Counted from the stretch's first letter, positions 22,295 through 35,311 are shown. The stretch: 64,000 nt of DNA from Plantago elongata (GCA_036897095.1 JAYMSP010000195.1:1-64000); one strand, 5' to 3'. Numbers and translations are program-made. Notes: generated by a model not told the origin, from the sequence alone.

Positions 22295-23140
22295 TTATGC
22301 ATTTTGAGCTTACTTAGACCAAAAGCGTGCATTTTGAGCTTACATAGACCGAAACCATTTGTTCCAGAAAACTTCTTTGTATCAAATCGTGTCGTCATTG
22401 TTACGCAGATTTAAGTAGAATAAATCAGAGTTTTTTAGTCGAACACTTGTTTCTCACAATTGGCACCACTTGTTAAGTAATCTTAATATATTGATCAATC
22501 TCGGACAACAAACCAATCATAAACATAGTTCGAATTTGAATAATCCTGTATCAACGAAGAAATTATAAATGATTTATTTATTATCATCAATCGAAAACAA
22601 TTACGATCGAACAACTGTAGCTTCAAGCTATGTCTACTATAACAATGGTGAATCACTCTAGCTATTTGAAATGTACCAATTTCACTCAGATCGGGTTTCG
22701 TGACTTGTTATGGTAGAAATGAGACAATTTGGGCATATATACGCTACAATCCCTGATGAAACGCCAGATGACTCAGAAACCGTTTGATCATAACTAAACT
22801 GTTAAACTAAACTCGCCTAATTAAGTTCTTAATGACTTAATAACTGAAATTCAATTGCACATTAGTCCTTCAAATCTTGTAAAGTTTCATATTCACCACA
22901 ATACTAACAATACTTCACAATTTACATGACATATTTTATTGTACATCAATATTACATCTAACAGAAGTTGCTAAAAACTGCAACATCTCTACAGCAGAAA
23001 ACTATAGCCTATATATTCCAGCAAGTAAATATGTGTACACCCTGCTGCGTGCCAGCCTGTGTCCCTTCACCATTTCGAGCTTGACAGTACAGATGTCGAA
23101 TCGGACAAGCCCGCATCCTATCGAATCAGAACCTTCAGCA
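22295..23140. other. intergenic and 3' flank of third CRK gene
   Basis: No gene. A short direct duplication GCATTTTGAGCTTAC occurs at about 22298 and 22328. From about 22950 the sequence is homologous to the 3' flank of the second CRK gene. Confidence 0.5.
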
Positions 23141-25841
23141 CTATCTTGGGTAGAAAATACTATCTGACGACATACTGGCACCAGATTGATCAAGATTGCC
23201 AAGCCGGAGTGGATACGACGGACTCTCGCTCATGTCATTCAGTTCCATGGTATTCTCGTCTAAGAAAGGGGGACATGTTGGAGGCGGGAGGCATTCTTCT
23301 TTCTTCACCAGCAATTGCAGAGCACTAGACATGGACGGTCGTAATGAAGGGACTTTTTGACAGCACAAGAGCCCTACGTGAACTACTCGTATAATCTCAG
23401 TCCTGTGGTTGCTGCTTTGGTAGTCTTGCAGCATCATATTTGGATCAATGAGCTCCTCAGTTTTTCCATTTTGGAAATGCTTCCAAGCCTATAAAGTGAA
23501 AGATAACGAGGCCTAACAATTAACAATATCACATTGATAACAGATTAATAAGGTATTGCGTGTAGCTTACCATTGTAACCAAGCTCTCAGTGTACAATGC
23601 AGTTTTACTTCTATTGTTCTGCATCCCTGTAACAATCTCCAGCAAAAGAACACCGAAGCTGTAAACATCCACTTTCTCTGTCAACTTGCCATGGGCTAAG
23701 TATTCTGGTGCCATATAGCCCCTAAAAGTTTGTCGATTGAAAACATTAAAAGCCTATGACTTCCATCTACATTTGCTTTGAGTCACGCATGAAACAGAGA
23801 AATATTAATAAGACTCACAGGGTTCCAGCAATAGCAGTGCTGACATGACTTCTATCTTCTTGAAAAGACCTTGCCAAACCAAAATCAGCAATCTTAGCAC
23901 GGAGCCTTGAATCCAAGAGAATATTGCTTGCTTTTATGTCTCTATGAATGATTCTTGTTTTCGTGTTCTCATGCAAGTACACCAATCCCTCTGCCATTCC
24001 AATAATAATCTCAAATCTTCTATCCCAATTCAACAGGTTGCCTTTGCTGCAATCTATGAACCGTGTGATAGATTCAAAGATTCAATCAATCAGTTATTGC
24101 TCAACTTTATATTATTCTCCACTTGAGTCTTGACTGATGTGTGCATATAGTACTTACTGAAAATGAAGCAATCCAGACTCTTGTTAAGCAAGAATTCATA
24201 AACAAGCAGACTCTCTGGCCCCGAGCAACTGCATCCCAACAACCGGACTAGATTCTTGTGCTCAAGACAGCTAATAATGTTAACTTCATTGTAGAAATCG
24301 GCGGCTCTATGTTTGTTGTTAAAGAAAAGCCTCTTCACTGCAATTTCTCTACCATCTGGTAAAACTCCCTGCAGTACAAAATCAACACTATAGCCACAGA
24401 CCTCAACAGACGCGCACATAATATAAAACGAGATATAATTTCAATTTATCTATATATGGACCTTATACACGGTACCAAATCCACCATTCCCAAGCTTGTT
24501 GGCCTCGTCAAAAGAATCCGTGGCTTTCTCCAGAGTGGAGTATTTGAAGTTCAAACTGCTATCAGTGAGGGTTTTCACTAATTTATGTGCATTACCTGAA
24601 CATAAACGCAACAGTAGACCATAAATTTTCAGAACCGAATCAAACTTGTTAGAGTTACACCGTACACCACCACATAATAAATTAAGTAGAGAGTTCCACA
24701 TATATAACAACTTCACAATGCAGGTTTAAACAATTATTCACCTTTTCTCTTCTTCTGGATTACTCTATGCTTCCACATGTGAACTCCAATAGTGACCCCG
24801 ATAATGAAAACAACAGCTGCAACTGGGATGACTACTATTACAGTCACTGCAGAAAGAGAATCATGATCATATCATCAGTTCAAAAAAAAACGAAAAAAGA
24901 CAGAGTTGAAAACTATAACCTTGAGGTAAGAAACAAGAATGCTAATACTTGACATGTAAAGTAGTAACCTCTTGAACGTCTATTCCGTGTAATAGGATTA
25001 AGGAAATCAATATCTGAATACCGCATGATGCAACCAGTGTTCAATGCTCGACCCTCAGACCAAGGCAAGCAGCTAGATATCGAAGCAGATGCATTTTCTA
25101 GACATGCTCTGCAAGAGCTTGCATCCAGAGTCCTCCAGCAGTTCGCCAAAACATAGACTGACACATGAGATTTCCTAGACACTGCCATGTGTACCCGTGC
25201 ATAACCATTATACCTTGGAGCTAATGACACTGCTTGGGATAGAGCCTGTTAAAAGAGAAAGGATGCCATTTTAGCATCCACAAGAGACCTAGTCACATAT
25301 TCATCGCGGTTAAAACCTAATAAGAATAGCAAATAAGGTATGTAACATAATTAATATAGTGCTACATCACCTGTGTTGCAGATTGCCAAAATGCTAAATC
25401 TCTTCGCGTTGTGTTTCCACAAATAGTAGTATCGTTTGGATCAGTGTACTCCTGATAGAAACTGTAATTCTCAGAACGCATAAAACAACCATCAAGGAAG
25501 ACCCTTTCGCCAGTCATGGGAAAGCACTGAGCTATAACAGTACGCGCTACAGAAGAGCACAATACACAATCAAGCAACGAGAGATCACCGTAGCACTGAG
25601 CTAAGCCAAAATGACCATTGGGACCTGAACCCGTTCTTGCTATACCAAAACCTGAAGTTCGCATTTGTGAACTTATGTTTTCCATACTCGCGACAACATT
25701 TGGTGTGTACTGGGTCGAATTTTCCAACAGTTGGTTTGTACACCTGATCTGAACGACCTCTGCCCTTGGAACAGCAAACGATGCATCTGGTGATAGCATT
25801 ACTACCACAACAATGATGCAAACAGAAACTGCTCCGTTCAT
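23141..25841 (-). CDS. cysteine-rich receptor-like protein kinase, CRK2-like (copy 3)
   Basis: Eight exons: 25371-25841, 24969-25245, 24742-24846, 24462-24595, 24158-24368, 23819-24053, 23571-23721 and 23141-23488. They total 1,932 nt (643 residues) in frame. The start is the ATG at 25841 ([14 protein letters not shown]). Domains are signal peptide, DUF26 ([13 protein letters not shown]), DUF26 ([13 protein letters not shown]), transmembrane helix, glycine loop [34 protein letters not shown] and a C-terminal tail ending SIFYPR. The catalytic set is complete. It is the sister of copy 2, with similar introns and flanks. Unlike copy 2, the glycine loop is canonical. Confidence 0.92.
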
Positions 25842-27020
25842 TATTGCTCGACTTGTTATCAGTTATCACTTGATCAACTTAGCAGGATGGAACATATAAT
25901 ATGTATGTGGCCTAATGTGGATGAAACATAATTTTAAATAAAAACCAATGCAAGAGAAACATTAGAGACTAGTTAATAATCAATTTATCATGCTTACAAT
26001 TAAGGAGAAAGAGGTATCAAAGGTATGAAACATAGAAGTCAAAATTATTTACTTTGCATATGGGAACAAATTTGGCTGCTACACAACTACACAAGTCAAG
26101 ATTCAAGAACCAAGTAATCTAATACTGCCCATGCACCAAATGTCAAATACACTATGCCTACATGACCAGTATAAACAAAAATTCCATATAAGCAACACCT
26201 ATGTAAGATTATTATGATGTGAAATGATCTTAGTAGAACTGAGATTTCTCTGGTACTCCAGCTATTCGGGGTATTCCGAGTACTTACGTGTATAGCATGG
26301 AAAATTTTGGAGAGTATACGTCTCTTGGGTTGCCAGAAGTCTCGTGGATAGGTAATCATCGTATTCTTATGTACTATCTGTTGATCTACTCTTTCTATAG
26401 ATATTGTAGCATTTAATATCTATAAGCTGGAAATATCAAATACTGCAGATTTTAGATGAGCTGAAAAAACGGGAGGTTTTATAAGAAAAAGCACGGGTTT
26501 TATTTGAATCTCTAAACCCTTATCAAATGGACTTCTACAGGGATTAGAAATTTTAAATGAGATGAATTAACTAAAAGCCTAATTAGCAATAAATACTAAT
26601 AAATCCGTACAAAAACTCAACGTTAACCCGTGAAAATTCAAAGTTTCTAACCTTATTAATGATTGATGAACACCCTGCTCCTTGTGCTCATCAATGATAA
26701 AGTGAACAGAGATCTAGTTATGTGATGTGAATGTGAATTAAACAGAAGGGTAGTAAACAGTTAAGTAAACTCAGTGTGGTCGCATGAAATTGAAGCAAAA
26801 TAAATTTAAAACCGAATCCTTTTCGTAAACAAGTCAAAAACATGAAACTACCGATTATTTACGGCACTAGAAGTTAGAATAGTCGTGGGAAATTATTCCT
26901 TGATGTAATTATGGCATGGGCTTGCTTGGCACCAACCAGCTTACCCACCTTATCAAATTATGTAACAAGTTATTATAAAAAAACTTATGAGATCAGTTTG
27001 ATTATAATCTACCAGCTCGA
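25842..27020. other. upstream region of third CRK gene
   Basis: Non-coding. The part 25990-26070 resembles the sequence upstream of the fourth CRK gene (about 35520-35590). The part 26665-26880 belongs to the repeated CRK upstream block also found at 20570-20760 and 28866-29055. No separate gene was seen; an 87-codon frame at 26096-26359 has no domain. Confidence 0.55.
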
Positions 27021-27185
27021 ATCCTGTTTACCGTTAACTTTTCAGTTGCATGAACTTCTTTTTGTAAAAACTCGTTACGTGAATACGCAGCTACTAGCTG
27101 ACATCCTGTTTACCGTTAACTTTTCAGTTGCATGAACTTTCCTTTATAAAAACTCATTACATGAATATGCAGCTTTTTAAACGAA
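27021..27185. repeat. 82-bp tandem duplication
   Basis: ATCCTGTTTACCGTTAACTT begins at 27021 and again at 27103. The units continue with TTCAGTTGCATGAACTT and a variable tail ending CAGCT. Non-coding. Nearby AAAAGCTA-type words suggest a hAT-like MITE neighbourhood. Confidence 0.85.
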
Positions 27186-27333
27186 CTAGCTGGTTTGAAA
27201 AGCTAATCAAGTTAGCTTGTTGAAAAAAGCTACATTTTACTAATTAACCAACTCTGTATGACATACCCATTTGCATCTTTTTTATTTTGAAATTTGTTCA
27301 TGCTTTTGGATACAAAAGATTACATGATATATA

Positions 27334-27393
27334 CTCCCTCTGTCCCAAATTAAATGTTTCATGGAGTGGACATCTAATTTGGGACGGAGGGAG
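27334..27393. mobile_element. miniature Stowaway MITE
   Basis: CTCCCTCTGTCCCAAATTA at the left is repeated in inverted form at the right (TAATTTGGGACGGAGGGAG), with flanking TA duplications (27332-27333, 27394-27395). At 60 bp it is little more than two terminal repeats. The sharp ends indicate a young insertion or deletion derivative. Confidence 0.9.
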
Positions 27394-27395
27394 TA

Positions 27396-28339
27396 TAGAC
27401 ATACAACCGGAACATTCGTACAAACCAGAACTAGAGCGGATGAAACTGGGTTAGCTAGCTCGACCAGAGATTTCAAAGTAAAGTAATTTTCAGTTTGGAC
27501 TGGATTTTGAACAGCCCATCATGATGGATGGAGTGATTATGACTTGGGATTTCATATCAAAGAAATTAATCTCGCCAATCAACATGCAATCATCTGATCA
27601 CCAATCTGCTTGAGGATTTCTAAGATGTTATCAATCAATGTGAAATACTTAACATGATCCTTCATGTTAGGTATACAAGGACTATAATAGTTTAAAATTC
27701 AACATCAACTTAAATTAGGTTGAAATGAATTCATCAACCTTTAACATAAAAAGATTTATTCGTATGTCGAAATATTATTCGTAATATTTAACAAGTGGTG
27801 GTGTATGCTAAATTTTATTGTTCTCATTATAATCTTATGAGTTGCATTCTCCACAACATCTTCCTTATCCAGGATTTGAAGTCAACTCTTTGATTTGCAG
27901 CATTTGAAGTTATTTTAGATTTTTGTGTTCTACCATTCAACTAGATCGAGCACCACTAATGAAGCACAGAGCTGCATTAAAGGATTTGTTTAATCTTCAC
28001 TCCATCAAGCTCCATGTTATATATTATAGTTCCATCAAATTAAATCAATACCCTCCTGTCTTCCTTTGAAACGGCTAAAAATAATGACTCGAATTATTGA
28101 TCATCACTCAAGACCTTGTAAGCAAGGAAATCTATGCCAATAACTAATTCAGTTTGTCCTTGATGAAACATTTAACTAGCTCAACAATCTGTTCCACCAA
28201 ATTATAATATGCCTTCCAGGCTTCCATGAAGAATACAAATAGCTACTATAGAAAACATGTGTATATTTTCATCATTAGCAATCAGTCAATGATTTTAGGA
28301 ACATTTGAGGAGCTAATTACCAAAATATGAACACCAAGT
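27396..28339. other. intergenic, no gene
   Basis: AT-rich sequence without recognisable coding or repeat structure. Confidence 0.4.
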
Positions 28340-28880
28340 CTGAGACTCTTCTACCAGCTGTTTATGTAGGGCTCTTGTGAACACCAAGTCTGAATTCCCT
28401 TGTCATGACCAGTGCGTAAAGGTGGACACTAAGGGATTTTCGCAGACTCAAGAACGAGTTTCACAAAGCAGATTATCGATTCTACTTAAAAACATCAGTA
28501 GAAGCCCAGCGGCATCACCTTTACTTGCATATTGCAAATACTCTATTTCTTCTTACATCATTGACGTATCTCAAGTTTGCTTACAAGCCACCATATTTAC
28601 ACCAATAGTTCCCTGATTTCAGCAAATTCAGAATATGCATAAGGTTACAAGAGATTGCAAAATCGTACTCTCTAAGCAATGTGCGTGTCGAATTGTGGAT
28701 GTGAAGTATCCAAAAGGATGAAGTAACTTACAATGGTAACCAAGATGTCGGTGCTTTTACTTCTGTTATTCTGCCTCCCTGTAACAATTTCCAGCAAAAG
28801 GACACCAAAGCTATAAGCATCTACACTTTCTCTGTTAGTTGCCCATGAGCTAATAAGTATTCTAGGAATATATATCAAAG
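28340..28880 (-). pseudogene. CRK2-like gene remnant (exon 7 and surrounding pieces)
   Basis: On the minus strand, 28730-28870 encodes the CRK kinase exon 7 core ([23 protein letters not shown]) with damaged YMAPEY upstream. It still has the AATG-GTAAG style donor near 28733. The sequence 28440-28735 matches intron 7 of the fourth CRK gene (about 32740-32995) base by base over long stretches. Near 28330-28400 are scraps of exon 8, including repeated GAACACCAAGTCTGA. Exons 1-6 and most of exon 8 are gone. This is the ghost of another tandem CRK copy, closest to copy 4. Confidence 0.8.
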
Positions 28881-29055
28881 AGTTAACTGATGTGAATGTG
28901 AATTAAGCAGAAGGAAAATTAACAAGCTTTAAATTAGTCTACAAGGTAAACAGTCAGCAAACTGAGCTCACATGAAATTGAAGGAAAAGAGATGGGACTT
29001 TTGGTAAACAAATCATAAAGAAGAAACGACTGATAATTTCCACACTAGCAGTAAC
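28866..29055. other. CRK upstream block joined to the CRK remnant
   Basis: Homologous to 20570-20760 and 26665-26880, which lie upstream of CRK copies 2 and 3 (shared AAAGAGTTA, GATGTGAATGTGAAT, ACGACTGATAATTTCC). Here it directly abuts exon 7 of the remnant, which implies one large deletion removing exons 1-6 or recombination between cluster members. Confidence 0.7.
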
Positions 29056-29438
29056 TTAGGTCAAGGGCACATAACCAATAACAATAATGGGGTATTTTAG
29101 GGGCAGGGGATTTGCACCGGGCAATCACATCCATATGCGAGAGGGAGTATGAGATTATGCAATGAATAAAAAAGCAGGCCATTACATAACTCCCAAAGAA
29201 GAAGCATATCATCTTACAGATTGATGAGAGAGCATAAATAGCTTCCTCCGTTAACTTGGGAGCACATAATGATACAAATTCAAACACAGCAGACAGAATT
29301 CATAGCAGATAATGGGAATGGTAGAATGTGCAGTACACTGTACACAATTCACCACCCTCATCTTATTCATCACAATAACAGAAATCACACAATAACATTA
29401 TAGCGTAGTACGCATACTTGAGAGGGCTCTCCCAGTAT
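29056..29438. other. 3' flank of the methyltransferase-like gene
   Basis: Non-coding. It probably includes the 3' UTR of the minus-strand gene ending at 29439. Confidence 0.4.
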
Positions 29439-30740
29439 TCAGTCTCCCAGCCATTCATGAGCATACACACCACTCTTTCTCAGACTGTCCACAAGGCTCT
29501 TGCAATCAGCAGCAGCAGCAGCATCTGAGCATCGAACAAAGAGTTCATCCACATGGCATATAGCTTCAGTTCTGAACAGTTGGCTGAGAATGTTTAGCTC
29601 TGCCATCTTCGCATTCACCACAAGGACCACAAAATCTTCATTCATAACCGTTTTACTGAACCATGGAACGAATTCAAATTCATCTTCCTCCATCACGTCA
29701 CCCAAATAGTCGTCTGCACTGATTTCCGGAGCTAGAGGGCTTCCTGAAAGCGATGGATCATAGATAAAGGTGATACCAGGTTCTGTCACATAGGATGTGA
29801 GGACAGATGTTCTATAATCGATAACATACACATCAAAACCTTTATGGTGATTGGAACAATAGGTATTGGTCATCTGAACAACGTTTTTCTTGGCAAATTC
29901 TCCAGCACCAATGCAGATGTACACCAATTTGTTTCTAGACGAAATGTTCATATGCTTCGGTAGATAAGAAGGTGCAGTCTTACTGTCCACAGGCTCCAGG
30001 AACTTCATGAAAGGCTTGTTCTTCTCAACAGAGGGGCAATCATTGGGAAGTCGAAAGTTCTCAAACGAAGCAAAAGAGCTAAACTTCTTCTTAAACATCA
30101 CAACCGTATATCCGCCACTTTCACATGCCTGAACAACATCCGATCCCTTCAAGAAGGAGCTTATCAATCCACTTGAGTAAAACTTACGCGACCGGACCAA
30201 CATGACACCCGTTCCTCCCGGCGACAAAACTCGCTCAATCTCCATAACAAGGAGAGACGGAACTGAAACTCGGTCAATATCTGCCGAGAACACAAGATCA
30301 AACGAATCATCACCAAAAGCTAGCTCATACACGAATCTCCTCTTAAATATAGAGAAAAAGGGGTGGCTTTGGACACTCACCGCGTCCTCAAACCCCATTT
30401 CTCGCATATACAACACAGCAGAGGCAGACCCCCCACCTACACAGAGAACTCTAGCATTCGGCCGCAGCATATTCATCCCCAACAACCCAGTGAGGATAGT
30501 TTTAGTCAAGTTTTCGTCATTTCGTCTGCGTAAAAACCCGAAATCGTTCTCTAAGTGATCCGATCCCAAACCCAATTGGCATTTATCAAGTTGAGAAACA
30601 AGGGGTTTGAGTTCGAGTACATTTTGATCAACCTGAGCAGGGGACATTTTGATGAGAGAAACCAGAATGAAGGCGAGTACAAGCATTGAAGCTCTGAGTA
30701 CAATGCGCTGAAGCAGTGTATGACATTTCAACATTTTCAT
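29439..30740 (-). CDS. methyltransferase-like protein with N-terminal membrane anchor
   Basis: A single-exon frame of 433 residues with ATG at 30740. Residues about 15-32 (ASMLVLAFILVSLIKM) form a signal anchor, so a Golgi or ER type II membrane protein is likely. Residues about 85-190 have a class I SAM-methyltransferase-like fold: LCVGGGSASAVLYMREMG (motif I-like), SFDLVFSADIDRV (motif II-like) and ERVLSPGGTGVMLV. The C-terminal half (YICIGAGEFAKKNV, then a conserved-looking acidic region) resembles plant proteins of unknown function that carry such a domain. Motif I has GGG where many enzymes have GxGxG, so activity is unproven. It is full length and undamaged, and unrelated to the CRKs around it. 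Confidence 0.85.
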   Translation of the reverse strand: MKMLKCHTLLQRIVLRASMLVLAFILVSLIKMSPAQVDQNVLELKPLVSQLDKCQLGLGSDHLENDFGFLRRRNDENLTKTILTGLLGMNMLRPNARVLCVGGGSASAVLYMREMGFEDAVSVQSHPFFSIFKRRFVYELAFGDDSFDLVFSADIDRVSVPSLLVMEIERVLSPGGTGVMLVRSRKFYSSGLISSFLKGSDVVQACESGGYTVVMFKKKFSSFASFENFRLPNDCPSVEKNKPFMKFLEPVDSKTAPSYLPKHMNISSRNKLVYICIGAGEFAKKNVVQMTNTYCSNHHKGFDVYVIDYRTSVLTSYVTEPGITFIYDPSLSGSPLAPEISADDYLGDVMEEDEFEFVPWFSKTVMNEDFVVLVVNAKMAELNILSQLFRTEAICHVDELFVRCSDAAAAADCKSLVDSLRKSGVYAHEWLGD

Positions 30741-32276
30741 GACCAGATCAAAACCAAATCAAGAGGGTTTGAAATTGAGTTTCAGAACAGTAGGTTAAGC
30801 CAATGAAGAAGAGCAATGAGAAATAGAAGCAAATTAGCAAAGAGGGTTAAATCGATTAGCGAGTGCAAAACCTGGACGAGGTGTGGTTTCCACCCACGAG
30901 TAATCTCCTGGATACTTGACACCCTAACCATAGGGTTGTTCTGGGAATCGCCATTGTTGGAATTGGTTGAAGAATCATTCGAGTGTGAATTGAGAATGCA
31001 ATTACATGATTGTTTGTTTGAAGATCAAAATTGGATTTTGTAAGGTGGGATCTGTGATAGGGATTTGAATTCAACTGGAGTGATGGTAAAGAAGAGTGAA
31101 TTTGGATCTGATTAGGAATTGAACTTGAGTGATGGAGAAGAAGAACCGGAGACTAGAGTAGCTGAGGAAGCTTCGTTAGCTTGTGTCGGTGATTGACACG
31201 TGGAAGTGGGTGATTGGATCTAAACTAACGATGAATGTAATAATTAGTGCTTTTTCTTATCTTATCGTGTCACATGGTGTCGGATCGTAAATTAATTCGT
31301 AATGTATCTACTTCACATCGTTCGAGAAACATCACGCGTCTTGTATTTACGAAGGCTGAGATGATGAATGACACACTGCCAACGCCATTGGAGCTCAGCT
31401 GAGGTTGTGGGGAATGTGTCAAAGCTTTCATATCCGTTCCACGTGAGATGTACAATTGAAATTACTTAATTCAGTTGAACTCAACTCCATGACTATATTA
31501 CATCTGAATTATCCGAAATCAACAATTACATTCGATCCATAAATTTTTAAAAATGTTAATCAATTTAATGCTCAATTCACTTTAATTACAAACCAAACAC
31601 AGACTTAGTAATTATTTTCACTTTTACAAGGTAATTGAAAAAATTACAGTACCACAATTACCTTTCTTCTACCACTCGCCAACCACCTCCGTCTCTCTCT
31701 AGCCTCCTCCACTGCCGGAGATGGAGCTCCGGTAGAAACTTGTGATCAACAAAGAGGAAGATTGATATCTCAAACGGCTGAAAGTCGACAAATATGTAAC
31801 ATTATACGTATATTTAATTTTAATATAAAATATTTATTTATTTGGCATGTGAATTTTCACGTGTTAATTTTACTAGTATCCATAAAATCAACAAATATAC
31901 TACGAACATTATTTTTTTAAACAAAACATATGAAACTCCATTAGCTTTTGATCTGGGGCAAACAGAGAGACTCCATCCTTTTGATGGATCAACCTCTTTA
32001 GTCCTTTCTGCCCTTTTACATAACATTTACCATATCTATATCTTTCAAACATTTAAAGAGAAGTTGCTCAAAAATGCAAACTCCTTAAGAGACCACTCCA
32101 CAGTAGCTTGTATAGCTTGGAACCATGGCTGTACAGTGTTCCAGGTTCAACTCAACACCATTTCTTTTGCATACTTTATACCCATATCCGTACTGACTGT
32201 TTCTCCCTATCATTTTCGGCTCGACTTAGATGAATCACACGAGAGCATAGCTCATCAATCAAAACCAGATTTAGGA
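30741..32276. other. upstream of methyltransferase-like gene; downstream of fourth CRK gene
   Basis: The part 30741-31200 is probably 5' UTR and promoter of the minus-strand gene. The rest is AT-rich intergenic DNA. From about 32050 it resembles the CRK 3' flanks (GAGAAGTTGCTCAAAAATGC). Open frames here have no domain. Confidence 0.45.
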
Positions 32277-35200
32277 TTATCTTGGAAGGAATATACTATG
32301 TGACATGTCGGCAACAGAATGATCATTGCCATCCTGGGGACGAGTCAAGTCACTCTCACTAATGTCGTTCAGTTCCATGGTTTTTTCGTCCATGAAAGGG
32401 GGGCAGGTTGGTGAAGGGAGGCGTTCTTCTTTCTTTACCAGCAGTTGCAGTGCCCTAGACATGGATGGTCGCAATGAAGGGATTTCTTGACAGCACAAGA
32501 GCCCTACATGAACAGCTCGTAGAATCTCGGACTTGGTGTTCACATTTTGGTAATTATTCAACGTGAGATTTGGATCAATTAGCTCCTCAAATGTTCCTTC
32601 TTGGAAATTTTGCCATGCCTGTGAAGTAATGGACAAAACAATGAATAATGATTGAAAAGATTATGTAGAAGCTAGAGGGCAGATATAGAGGCCAAGACAT
32701 TCTGCAATACAAGAGACGAATGTTTGGTAGTATTGTAGACTCAGGACGAGTGTCGCTTCTACTTAAAAACATTAGTATAAGCCAGACTTCCATCACATGT
32801 ACTTGTATTTTGCACACTTTTTTCCTATCAGTGTTGATGTATTTCAAGTTTACTTCCAAGCCACTATTTTCACACAAAACAGTTGCTTGGTTTCAGCAAT
32901 TCAGAATTCGCACAAGGCAACAAGTTATTGCAAACACTCACTAAGCAATGTTTGTGTTGAACCGTGGCAGTGAAGTAGTAACTTACAATGGTAACCAAGC
33001 TGTCAGTGTATTCAGCACTTTTACTTCTGTTATTCTGCCTCCCAGTAACAATTTCCAGCAAAAGGACACCAAAGCTGTAAACATCTACTTTCTCTGTTAA
33101 CTGCCCATGGGCCAAGTATTCTGGCGCCATATATCCCCTGCAAATTTGCAATTCGAGCCAACACATCGATCAAATCATCTAACTTCCTAAGTATAAATAC
33201 TGTGTTAAATCTAAAGCATAAACTTCTGGAGCTTTCAGTTTGAATCAAATATTAAACTACTCACAATGTTCCAGCTATAGCAGTGCTGATATGACTTTTA
33301 TCTTCTTGAAAAGACCTTGCCAGACCAAAATCAGCTATTTTAGCACGGAGCCTCGAGTCCAAGAGAATATTGCTGGCTTTTATGTCTCTGTGAATGATTC
33401 GTGCATTCGTGTTCTCGTGCAAGTACACCAACCCCTCTGCAGTTCCTATAATTATCTCAAATCTTTTCTCCCAGTTCAATGTTTTACCTCTGCTTGAATC
33501 TGTCCACAATGTGACATTATTAGACAAAATTCCTAATCCCTCCACTTAAATCATGCTTTGACTAATGTGAGAAGTATACTTACCGAAGATAAATCGATCC
33601 AGACTCTTGTTCTGTAAGAATTCGTAAACCAGCAGACTCTCAGGTCCTGAGCAACTGCATCCCAATAACCGGACTAAATTTTTGTGCTCAACGCTGCTAA
33701 TTATGTTAACTTCGTTGAAGAAATCTGCGGCTCTATGTTTGTTGTTAAAGAATAGCCTCTTGACTGCTATCTCTCTCCCATCTGGTAAAACTCCCTGCAG
33801 TATGGAATTGTCAATCAATAATTGTATGTACATATAAAGAGAAAGTACATGCTTAATTCGTCAGAAAAGAACCTTATACACTGTGCCAAATCCACCATGC
33901 CCAAGCTTGTTGGTCTCGTCAAAAGAACCCGTTGCTTTCTCGAGCGTGGAATATTTGAAGTTCAAGCTACTGTCATTAAGGGTTTTCACTAGCTTCTGCA
34001 CGTTACCTTTACAAAGATGCAATGTGAGATTTCAGAAGCACAATCAGTCAAGTAGATATTGCCATACAGGTATCTGTAGCATTTTCCTACATATTTTTAT
34101 TCCTTTTACCTTTTCTCTTCTTCTGGATTGTTTTGTGCTTCCACATATAAACCCCAATAAGGACCATGATGATGAAAACAGCAGCTGCACTAACAGCTGC
34201 AACCACAATGACTATTACTGTCCCTGCAGAAAGAAAATATTGATTATAGAAGTATGCGGACAAGAAGAAAGTAAAATTGTACGATTACACACTGCAATGA
34301 AATCAAAGATTTCAAATGCAGGAGGGTAGTTTACCCCTTGAGCTTCCACGTTGAGGTATAGGATTAAGGAAATCAATATCCGAGTACCGCATGAAGCAAC
34401 CAGTGTTCAAAGCTCGACCCTCAGACCACGGGAAGCAATTTGATAGAGATGCAGATGCATTCTCAAGACATGCTCTGCATGCACTAGCATTTAGTGTCCT
34501 CCAGCAGTCTGCCAACACATAGGCAGAGACGTTAGGCATCCCAGACACCGCCACCTGGGCCCGTGCATAGCCATTACTGTTTGGAGCAGCCAAAACTGCT
34601 TGTGATATAGCCTGTTAATAGTGACCGATTGTCAAATCAGTGTCGATCAGAGCAGGATCATGGTAGGAGCTAGGGGAAGAAACATACACGAAATGGGGAA
34701 AATATAGTCGAAGTTGCAGCATTTGGTGAAAGAATGTTAGATATCATCTAGAATCCTATGTAAAATGAAAGCAAAATCAAGACAACTGAGGACACACTAA
34801 GAATGATTTGTTCATACTATAATCCTATTACCTGTCTTGCCGAAACCCGAAATGCTGCATCTCTACGAGTCGTGTTCCCACAAATAGCGTGGTCCTCCGG
34901 ACCGGTATACTCCTGATAGAAACTGTAATTTTCGGCACGCATAAAACAGCCATCGAGGAAAATCCTGCCCCCATTCACCGGATAGCACTGAGGCAGAACG
35001 GTACGTGCTTCAGCATAGCACAAAACACAATCAAGCAAAGAGAGATCACCGTAGCACTGGGCTAAGCCATAATTAGTGTCAAGGCCCGAGCCTGTTATTG
35101 CTATGCCGAAACCCGAAGTTCGCATTTGCACGCTTATGTTCTCCATTGTGGAGACAAAATTTGGCACGTAAAGGGTGGCATTGTTCTCAGTCTGGTGACC

Positions 35201-35311
35201 ACATATGTTTCGAACAATCTGAGATCTCGGAACTGCCTCTGATGCATCTGGTGATAGCAGTATTACCAAAACAATGGTGATCACTGAGGGAACAGAAATT
35301 GCACTGTTCAT
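32277..35311 (-). CDS. cysteine-rich receptor-like protein kinase, CRK2-like (copy 4)
   Basis: Eight exons: 34832-35311, 34335-34611, 34110-34223, 33873-34006, 33584-33794, 33265-33499, 32987-33137 and 32277-32618. They total 1,944 nt (647 residues) in frame. The start is the ATG at 35311 ([19 protein letters not shown]). The transmembrane exon is 9 nt longer than in copies 1-3. Domains are signal peptide, DUF26 ([13 protein letters not shown]), DUF26 ([13 protein letters not shown]), transmembrane helix, [10 protein letters not shown] loop, [18 protein letters not shown] and YMAPEY, all complete. It is closest to copy 1 in the ectodomain ([30 protein letters not shown]). Its intron 7 is the parent-like match for the remnant at 28340-28880. 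Confidence 0.92.

Noticed and set aside
30202-30558. 118-codon plus-strand open frame
   Set aside because: Antisense shadow of the methyltransferase-like gene.
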